From: CAZVWJ01 sp964631325
GTDB lineage: Bacteria > T1Sed10-126
Assembly (NCBI GenBank): GCA_964631325.1
Contig: CAZVWJ010000067.1
Span: 1 to 11,258, forward strand
DNA length: 11,258 nt
Direction: 5' to 3'
This document shows, one piece after another, positions 6,573-11,258 of this stretch. Under the pieces are notes generated by a model. The model was not told where the DNA came from. It was given only the letters and a program-made list of their open reading frames with translations, and did not search any database. The stretch's first letter is position 1, and the number at the start of each line of letters is the position of its first letter. A program made the position numbers and the translations under genes.

Positions 6573-8249
6573 TCAAGGAATAAACCTCTGGGCGATAGGC
6601 ATCTCCCAACCGGCGCCAAAGGACTTCGAGGTAACTTTCAAGCCTATAGGAGCCTGCTGACGCTTATATTCGTTGTAATCAATCATTCGCACTACGTCCT
6701 CCACTAACTCCTCTTCATATCCGGCAGCGACGATTTCCCGAATGGAATTGTGCTTCTCTACATAAGCTTCAATAATTGCATCCAGAACCTCATAGGGGGG
6801 AAGAACGTCCTGGTCCTCCTGCTCCGGTGAAAGTTCAGCCGAGGGAGGTTTTTCAATTACAGCCCGGGGAACCACCGGATTTATTTCGTTGCGATACTCA
6901 GCCAATTTATAGACCATTGTCTTGGGAACATCAGAAATTAAGGCCAATCCTCCGGTCATATCCCCATAAAGAGTACAATAACCAACCGCAAGTTCTGATT
7001 TATTTCCTGTTGAAATAAGCAACCGGCCAAATTTATTAGAAAGAGCCATTAAGATATTGCCCCGGACCCGGGCCTGAAGATTTTCCTCCGTGGTTCCCCA
7101 CTCCGTTTCAGCAAAATCGTCGGCGAAGAGATCAAGATACCCTTCGAAAAGGTCCTGAATCTGATATTTTTTCGTTTTGATAGCCAGGTTCTCCGCCAAT
7201 TCTTGAGCGTGAAGCACGCTTTCCTCGGAGGAAATCCGAGAGGGCATTAAAACTCCAAGAACGTTTTCACTTCCCAGCGCATCGGCAGCTATACAGGCGG
7301 TAATCGAAGAATCTATCCCCCCGGAAAGACCAAGCAAGACACGATCAAAATTGCATTTTTTCATATAATCTTGAAGCCCCAGTTTCAGAGCTTCGTAGAT
7401 AGAAGCGGCTTCTGACTCAACCGCCGGTTCTTCTACTATCGCCCGGGAAGATCCACGGGAAGAATTTAATTTCTTCCTCTCAAAAACCAGCAGATCCTCT
7501 GAGAAAGCCGCTGCTTTTTCAACCATTTCACCGGCTCTGTTGAAAACCGCTGAGTTACCGTCAAAAACCAGGGAATCATTGCCCCCTACCTGGTTGCAGA
7601 AAAGTAATGAGGCACTGTATTTTTGAGCCAGGTGGGAGAACAACTTACGACGGAATTTATTTTTACGACGGACAAACGGCGAAGCTGAAATATTTACTAT
7701 TGTTTCCAGTTTTGAAGAATCTATTGCTTCCAGAGGCTGTAAATCGTAATCACGGGAAAGAAAATCACTTTCTAATTCCGATACATTCCATAAGTCTTCA
7801 CAGATAGTCAGAACAAAATTCCGCTTGACCTGCGGAGGCCGTCCGGATTCAAAGTGACGGGCTTCGTCAAATACGTCATAAGTTGGCAGGAGGTTTTTGG
7901 AATACTCCCAAATTATCTCACCGTTTTCCAGCCAGACAGCCCGATTGCAGACCGGTTTCCCTTTCCCACCCGTATTTTCAGCCGCATACCCCACAATCAA
8001 ACTTAAATCAGTAATTTTACTTTTAAGCTCTTCAAGGGCCTGTTGATTGGCTTCGAGGAAAGAGGAACGAAAGAGAAGGTCCCGCGGGGGATAACCACAG
8101 AGGGTCAGCTCCGGGAAACAGACCAGGTCAGCTCCCTGTTCCCCAGCCCGTCCTGCAAAAGTAAGGATTTTTTTAAGGTTTCCGGAAAAATCACCGACTG
8201 TTGTATTAATCTGTGCCAGGGCTATTCGTTCAATTTCTTCCAAAGTCAT
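6573..8249 (-). CDS. nadE: glutamine-dependent NAD(+) synthetase
   Basis: A two-domain enzyme that converts nicotinate-adenine dinucleotide to NAD using ATP and glutamine; cytoplasmic, last step of NAD synthesis. Residues are counted from a GTG at 8252. The N-terminal nitrilase-type glutaminase domain (about 9-260) has its triad Glu48 (CFPELTLCGYPPRDLL), Lys119 (EYSKNLLPTYD) and Cys151 (LTICEDLW). The C-terminal synthetase domain (about 285-559) has the PP-loop LLGLSGGIDSS (306-316), RVRGNILMALSN (395-406), STGNKSELAVGY (414-425), the KPPSAEL...LPPYEVLD region (468-491) and RQQAPIGLKVTSKSFG (531-546). Length is normal. The start is uncertain: GTG 8252, ATG 8249 and TTG 8243 are all in frame. 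AAGGTG is too close to the ATG but well placed for the TTG, which gives MEEIERIALAQIN, near the usual family start. A palindromic element abuts the 5' end. rnz follows after 16 bp. Confidence 0.95.
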   Translation of the reverse strand: MTLEEIERIALAQINTTVGDFSGNLKKILTFAGRAGEQGADLVCFPELTLCGYPPRDLLFRSSFLEANQQALEELKSKITDLSLIVGYAAENTGGKGKPVCNRAVWLENGEIIWEYSKNLLPTYDVFDEARHFESGRPPQVKRNFVLTICEDLWNVSELESDFLSRDYDLQPLEAIDSSKLETIVNISASPFVRRKNKFRRKLFSHLAQKYSASLLFCNQVGGNDSLVFDGNSAVFNRAGEMVEKAAAFSEDLLVFERKKLNSSRGSSRAIVEEPAVESEAASIYEALKLGLQDYMKKCNFDRVLLGLSGGIDSSITACIAADALGSENVLGVLMPSRISSEESVLHAQELAENLAIKTKKYQIQDLFEGYLDLFADDFAETEWGTTEENLQARVRGNILMALSNKFGRLLISTGNKSELAVGYCTLYGDMTGGLALISDVPKTMVYKLAEYRNEINPVVPRAVIEKPPSAELSPEQEDQDVLPPYEVLDAIIEAYVEKHNSIREIVAAGYEEELVEDVVRMIDYNEYKRQQAPIGLKVTSKSFGAGWEMPIAQRFIP

Positions 8250-8459
8250 CACCTTAATTGTCTTCTCCCACAGTTCCCTTTACAAATCAGAAGCACTTTC
8301 TGGTAACCGGATTTTTTGAGTCGTCTTGAGCCTGGATGGCTCTTAAACGACTCAAAACCTCGGAGAACGCCACGATGGCGTTCGAGAATGAGGTTAGTAG
8401 AGAGAGCTTCTGATAAGGAACAATCTGTAACCAGAACCCTGGGAGAATACACCTTAATT
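8250..8459. mobile_element. non-coding MITE-like insertion at the nadE start, with target duplication
   Basis: CACCTTAATT occurs at 8250-8259 and again at 8450-8459, exactly 200 bp apart. Just inside these copies the ends are inverted repeats: left TCTTCTCCCA... (8261 inward) and right, read on the minus strand, TATTCTCCCA... (8449 inward). They match at about 20 of the first 27 positions, and after a 10-nt indel a perfect ATCAGAAGC (8286-8294) / GCTTCTGAT (8406-8414) pair follows. The interior holds two more stems: 8314-8324 with 8347-8357 (11 bp, plus GAGCC/GGCTC inside), and AACCTC 8356-8361 with GAGGTT 8390-8395 enclosing GAACGCC/GGCGTTC. No transposase is present. This is the signature of a short non-autonomous element with a 10-11 bp target duplication, a size known for IS4-like elements; the family assignment is inference. 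Confidence 0.72.
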
Positions 8460-8471
8460 TATAACTACCCT

Positions 8472-8507
8472 CTTTCGAAATTTCGTTGATCAGCGAAATT
8501 ACGAAAG
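8472..8507. repeat. 14-nt-arm palindrome after trpS
   Basis: Arms CTTTCGAAATTTCG (8472-8485) and CGAAATTACGAAAG (8494-8507) pair with a single A-A mismatch around an 8-nt loop. It begins 15 bp past the trpS stop. On the minus strand the following bases are AGAGGGTAG, with no T-run, so it is not a classic intrinsic terminator, although such a hairpin could stabilise the trpS mRNA 3' end. No flanking duplication is visible. Confidence 0.5.
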
Positions 8508-8522
8508 GACGTCAATTCAAGT

Positions 8523-9509
8523 TTAAATCAGGCCCATCTTGCTTTTTACCCGGCGGAGGGTTTTTTCCGCTTTCTTGCGGGCCTGCTCGCGACCGGCGTC
8601 AAGCACTTCCCGAACCCGGTCGGGAGAGTTCTCAAGTTCTCGCCGTCTTTCGTCAAATTCTCGAAAGTAGTCGTTCATCGCTTCCGCCAGGTCCTGCTTC
8701 ATATAACCGTACTGGATCTCCCCGGCCCGATATTTTTCTCTGTATTTCTCGACCATCGCCTCCTCGCCAAACAACTCTAACTGGGTGAACAGGCTGGCCA
8801 CGGGCCCTTCTTCGGGCACTTCGTCTCCCGCCTCGGACCCCATGTCAGTCTTCGATTTCATTACTTTTTCTTTCCGTTCTTCCGGACTATCACTGAGATA
8901 AATACAATTTTTGTAGCTTTTGGACATCTTCCGGCCGTCCGTGCCCAGCAGTTGCGGGGTATCCTTGATCAGGGCGTTCATCTCCGGCAGATCAGCCGAA
9001 TAAAGGTGGTTGAAACGCCGCACAATTTCCCGGCCGAGTTCCAGGTGGGGACGCTGATCCTCCCCGACCGGCACCTTATCCCCAAGATAGGCGAGCACGT
9101 CCGCAGTCTGCAGAACCGGATAAGCGAGAAACCCGATGTTATTCGTCTGTTTCTCCCCTAATTCCTCCTGGGCCGCCTTGTAGGTCGGATTTCTTTTCAA
9201 CCACGATTCCGGGGTGATCATTTCTAACAACAGATGCAGTTCCGCGTGCTCGGGCACTTCGGACTGGAGAAAAATCACACACTCCTCCGGGTCAAGCCCG
9301 GCCGCCAGCCAGTCAATGACGACACCACGGCTGTGTTCCTTTAACTGTTCGGTTTCCCGGTAGCCCGTGGTCAGGGCGTGCCAGTCAGCCACGAAAAAAT
9401 AACATTCTTTTTCTTCCTGCAGTTCCAACCAGGTAACCAGGGCCCCAAAATAATTGCCAAGATGCAAAGGACCCGTCGGTCGCATTCCGCTAACTACCGT
9501 TTCACTCAC
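8523..9509 (-). CDS. trpS: tryptophanyl-tRNA synthetase
   Basis: A 328-aa class I aminoacyl-tRNA synthetase that charges tRNA-Trp with tryptophan using ATP; cytoplasmic homodimer. The HIGH-like signature is TGPLHLGNY (12-20) and the KMSKS loop is GRKMSKSYKN (192-201). Further family blocks are CYFFVADWHALTTGY (36-50), DWLAAGLDPE (66-75), the LQSEVPEHAELHLLLEMITP region (81-100), PVLQTADVLAY (131-141), VPVGEDQRPHLELGREI (146-162) and the helical tail YGYMKQDLAEAMNDYF. Length is normal. The start is GTG at 9509, with AAGGAGG 8 nt upstream (9518-9524). No T-box antiterminator motif is visible upstream. A 255-bp palindromic element lies 65 bp before the start. Confidence 0.97.
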   Translation of the reverse strand: MSETVVSGMRPTGPLHLGNYFGALVTWLELQEEKECYFFVADWHALTTGYRETEQLKEHSRGVVIDWLAAGLDPEECVIFLQSEVPEHAELHLLLEMITPESWLKRNPTYKAAQEELGEKQTNNIGFLAYPVLQTADVLAYLGDKVPVGEDQRPHLELGREIVRRFNHLYSADLPEMNALIKDTPQLLGTDGRKMSKSYKNCIYLSDSPEERKEKVMKSKTDMGSEAGDEVPEEGPVASLFTQLELFGEEAMVEKYREKYRAGEIQYGYMKQDLAEAMNDYFREFDERRRELENSPDRVREVLDAGREQARKKAEKTLRRVKSKMGLI

Positions 9510-9517
9510 TGTTTCTG

Positions 9518-9524
9518 CCTCCTT
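9518..9524 (-). promoter_or_regulatory. ribosome binding site deciding the GTG start of trpS
   Basis: AAGGAGG on the minus strand, 8 nt before the GTG at 9509: a full-strength Shine-Dalgarno site that supports the GTG, which yields MSETVVSGMRPTG as expected for the family N-terminus. Confidence 0.8.
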
Positions 9525-9566
9525 ACAAATAATCCACCAGTCTCCACAAATTCACTTATAAATTCA

Positions 9567-9837
9567 GTAAATATGGTTCTGTAGAACCCCTTTTTAACTG
9601 TATGTTTCTAACAAAATCTGGGGTTTGAACCCTTCGAGGACGGATTTATCGAAATATATGGCCCTGGAGGGGCTGGTTATATATTTCGATACCTCGGAGC
9701 CCAGCAGTCAATCGGGGGCCACAGAATGTATCTTATAGTTCCCACTGGTGATGCCCCATTGACTGCGGGGCCAGAATGAGTCTCGCAAGGGGTTTAAACC
9801 CCAGATTCATTAAGGATCTCTACACAACCGTAAATAT
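9567..9837. mobile_element. 255-bp non-coding MITE-like element upstream of trpS
   Basis: GTAAATAT is duplicated perfectly at 9567-9574 and 9830-9837. Directly inside are terminal inverted repeats: left GGTTCTGTAGAACCCCTT (9575 on) and right, on the minus strand, GGTTGTGTAGAGATCCTT (9829 inward), matching at 14 of 18. Further in, after a length difference, AATCTGGGGTTTGAACCC (9615-9632) pairs with 9790-9807 with a single G-U position. The interior holds two hairpins: CGAGG 9635-9639 with CCTCG 9692-9696, enclosing the perfect 12-bp ATCGAAATATAT (9648-9659) / 9679-9690 stem; and the perfect 9-bp GCAGTCAAT (9704-9712) / ATTGACTGC (9758-9766), continued by GGGG/CCCC. There is no ORF of note. It fills most of the 376-bp dinB-trpS spacer. 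The 8-bp duplication and GG-starting ends would fit IS256-like transposases; that is inference. Confidence 0.75.
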
Positions 9838-9839
9838 AT

Positions 9840-9852
9840 AACCCCAGATTTT
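9840..9852. repeat. extra copy of the inner arm sequence outside the trpS-upstream element
   Basis: AACCCCAGATTTT here is the exact reverse complement of AAAATCTGGGGTT at 9613-9625, and its first 11 bases are a direct repeat of 9797-9807. It lies just outside the 9830-9837 duplication, 34 bp from the dinB stop. It may be a remnant of an earlier insertion or of slippage. Confidence 0.45.
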
Positions 9853-9885
9853 AAAGACGTTTATCTTAACACATATTTTGAAAAA

Positions 9886-11070
9886 TCAGTTTTCGGAAGA
9901 AGTAGATTCGTTAATTATTGATTTACCCCGTACGATTGTCTCGGAACCGTATTCCTCGTTCAAATTGTCAATTAAAGAGTTCAATTTCTCCTGGTTCGCT
10001 TCCGCATCGTCTTCGAATAACTCGGACTGGTTATCCACCGGCTGTAAGTTGGAAACCCCGACACCAAGCAACCGGACACCGCGCTGATCAAGCTCAATTT
10101 CCTCCTCAAACAGGGTTGAAATAATCTGCCAGAATTTTTCAGTGATATTCGTGTGGTGCTGACCGGAATAAGAGCGGGTGAGAGTGGTAAAATCTCCCCG
10201 GCGCAGCTTCAGTTCCACAGTACGTGCTTCCAGGTTTTCCTCGCGCAGACGCCGGGCAACTTTTTCGGTCAACTGAAACAGCAGTTTTTTCATCTTCTCG
10301 GGCTCCCGGAGATCCCGGGAAAACGTTTCCTCGTTACTGATTGACTTTACTTCCTCGGAGCTTTTCACCGGAGAAGGATCCTCGCCCCGGGCCCGTCTTT
10401 TCAAAATCACCGCCCGGGTCCCAAATTCATCTTGCAGGGCCGAAAGCTCAGTTTCCTGCAAATCCTTGATTGTCTGCACTCCAAACTCTTCCAGTTTTTT
10501 CGCCGTCTTCTCGCCGACGCCCCAGATGGCCTCCACGGGCAGTTTCCGGAGAAAATCCTGTTTTTCTGATTCGACAATTTCCAGCAGTCCGTCCGGCTTG
10601 CAATGCTCCGATGCCAGCTTGGCAATCATTTTGTTCGCCCCGATTCCGACCGAACAGGTCAACCGCAGTCTATCCTTTGTTTCTTGCTTGAGCTGTTCGG
10701 CTAAATCCCGACAGCTGTCAAAATGATGGAGGACCCCGGTGACATCCAGGAAAGCCTCGTCCAAGGAAAGCTTCTCTATTTCCGGGGTAAATGATTCCAG
10801 GATCGTGTGAAATTCTTCCGAAATTTCCCGGTAACGGTCTCCCCGTACCGGCAAAAACGTGGCCTCCGGACAGAGCTTTTTTGCCCGTCCCATGGGCATG
10901 GCGCTGTGCACACCATGTTCCCGGGCCCGGTAACAGGCGGTAGAAACTACGCCCCGCTCCGACTGGCCGCCGACCACCACCGGTTCTCCCATCAACTCCG
11001 GCCGGTCCAGCTTTTCTACCCGGGCAAAAAAGGCATCGAGGTCAACGTGCACTATTTTACGTTCGTCCAT
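9886..11070 (-). CDS. dinB: DNA polymerase IV (Y-family translesion polymerase)
   Basis: A 394-aa low-fidelity DNA polymerase that copies past damaged bases; it acts at stalled forks through the sliding clamp. Palm/finger motifs: IVHVDLDAFFARVE (6-19: metal ligand Asp10, steric-gate Phe15), GEPVVVGG (28-35), ACYRAREHGVHSAMPM (45-60), KLSLDEAFLDVTG (100-112: Asp104/Glu105) and CSVGIGANKMIAKLAS (139-154). A thumb helix-hairpin-helix follows: PVEAIWGVGEKTAKKL (178-193). The little finger spans about 240-340 (SISNEETFSRDL, VELKLRRGDFTTLTRS). QSELF (348-352) is a beta-clamp binding pentapeptide, followed by a 42-residue tail of the kind seen in Firmicute DinB proteins. The ATG has GGAGG 7 nt upstream (11078-11082 on +). 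Nothing is missing. It is probably transcribed alone, from a promoter between 11083 and 11204. Confidence 0.96.
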   Translation of the reverse strand: MDERKIVHVDLDAFFARVEKLDRPELMGEPVVVGGQSERGVVSTACYRAREHGVHSAMPMGRAKKLCPEATFLPVRGDRYREISEEFHTILESFTPEIEKLSLDEAFLDVTGVLHHFDSCRDLAEQLKQETKDRLRLTCSVGIGANKMIAKLASEHCKPDGLLEIVESEKQDFLRKLPVEAIWGVGEKTAKKLEEFGVQTIKDLQETELSALQDEFGTRAVILKRRARGEDPSPVKSSEEVKSISNEETFSRDLREPEKMKKLLFQLTEKVARRLREENLEARTVELKLRRGDFTTLTRSYSGQHHTNITEKFWQIISTLFEEEIELDQRGVRLLGVGVSNLQPVDNQSELFEDDAEANQEKLNSLIDNLNEEYGSETIVRGKSIINESTSSEN

Positions 11071-11102
11071 ACTAATTCCTCCCCCATTATTTTAACAAAA
11101 AT

Positions 11103-11132
11103 ATAATAACTAAGCGGAAGAAATTAGTACAA
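11103..11132 (-). promoter_or_regulatory. possible dinB promoter
   Basis: On the minus strand TTGTAC (11127-11132) and TATTAT (11103-11108) are 18 bp apart, 33 bp or more before the dinB ATG. The -10 matches TATAAT at 5 of 6 and the -35 only at 3 of 6. A promoter must lie in 11083-11204 if the adjacent terminator works, but this exact pair is weakly supported. No LexA-like box (GAAC...GTTC) is seen here. Confidence 0.3.
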
Positions 11133-11204
11133 AACAGATACGAAAAATCCATGAGTTAATACAAGCTACATTAAAAAGGAAGAGTTAAAAAAAGGAAGGA
11201 AAGA

Positions 11205-11242
11205 AAAAAGCGGGACAGGATCTAAGTCCTGTCCCGCTTTTT
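11205..11242 (-). terminator. strong intrinsic terminator of the gene upstream of dinB
   Basis: Arms AAAAAGCGGGACAGGA (11205-11220) and TCCTGTCCCGCTTTTT (11227-11242) pair perfectly over 16 bp with a 6-nt loop. On the minus strand the GC-rich stem is followed by TTTTTTCTTT, so it would stop transcription coming from beyond the right edge before dinB. On the plus strand it is followed by TTTTTG and could also work, but no plus-strand gene ends here. Confidence 0.88.
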
Positions 11243-11258
11243 GATGTTAGTTCAGGTA

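Noticed and set aside
6557..6619. 21-residue N-terminal extension of rnz
   Set aside because: It would overlap the end of nadE and lacks a family match, while the internal ATG at 6556 has a GGAGG site and gives the standard RNase Z N-terminus.
8249..8452. 67-aa minus-strand reading frame upstream of nadE
   Set aside because: It begins at the upstream copy of the duplicated AAGGTG/GTG and runs entirely through the inverted-repeat element. The protein has no recognisable motif and is an artefact of the insertion.
9575..9597. Plus-strand terminator GGTTCTGTAGAACC followed by TTTTT
   Set aside because: The 2-nt loop is too small, no plus-strand gene ends here, and the sequence is the left terminal repeat of the element.
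9615..9640. tRNA T-arm-like GGGTTCAAACCCC on the minus strand
   Set aside because: Only three stem pairs form in the right register, no acceptor, D or anticodon arm accompanies it, and the bases belong to the larger inverted repeat.
9510..9885. T-box riboswitch for trpS
   Set aside because: The spacer is long and structured, but the conserved AGGGTGG...ACCGCG antiterminator sequence is absent on the minus strand, and the structure is better explained by terminal inverted repeats with an 8-bp duplication.
11083..11204. LexA/SOS box for dinB
   Set aside because: No GAAC-N4-GTTC-like palindrome is visible in the dinB upstream region, so SOS control is not claimed.

Overview
The window looks like ordinary bacterial chromosome from a Gram-positive-type lineage. 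The genes have strong AGGAGG-like ribosome binding sites. The Rep-family helicase is the PcrA type with a C-terminal KFGxG/Tudor tail. The Y-family polymerase has the QxxLF clamp motif followed by the tail common in Firmicutes. Base composition looks intermediate by eye, with trpS, rnz and dinB richer in G+C than trpC and the permease. Several proteins are rich in Asp/Glu, so a salt-adapted anaerobic Clostridia-like host (for example Halanaerobiales-like) is possible, but that is a guess.

Layout, left to right: a palindromic repeat (12-49); an AI-2E/PerM-family permease on + (205-1323); a convergent minus-strand pair, trpC then pcrA (4332-1326 in transcription order); a spacer with a nested palindrome (about 4356-4447); an unrecognised acidic protein with one C-terminal membrane helix on + (4610-5644); then a minus-strand series read from the right as dinB, trpS, nadE and rnz. 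nadE and rnz are tightly coupled (16 bp gap). The long spacers dinB-trpS and trpS-nadE each hold what I read as a non-coding miniature inverted-repeat element (MITE). A perfect 16-bp stem terminator near the right edge (11205-11242) ends transcription entering from outside on the minus strand, so dinB must have its own promoter.

The genes are core housekeeping: DNA unwinding/repair (PcrA), translesion synthesis (DinB), tryptophan synthesis (TrpC) and charging (TrpS), NAD synthesis (NadE) and tRNA 3'-end maturation (RNase Z). They do not form one pathway, and I see no defence system, prophage, CRISPR array or biosynthetic cluster.

The least ordinary content is between the genes. One element (about 8261-8449) has imperfect terminal inverted repeats and a 10-bp direct duplication containing the nadE Shine-Dalgarno sequence, so it appears to have landed at the nadE start and left a copy of the ribosome binding site on each side. 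A second, unrelated element (9575-9829) has GGTT-starting terminal repeats and a perfect 8-bp duplication, and sits just upstream of trpS. The 344-aa protein at 4610-5644 is the only gene whose function I cannot assign.
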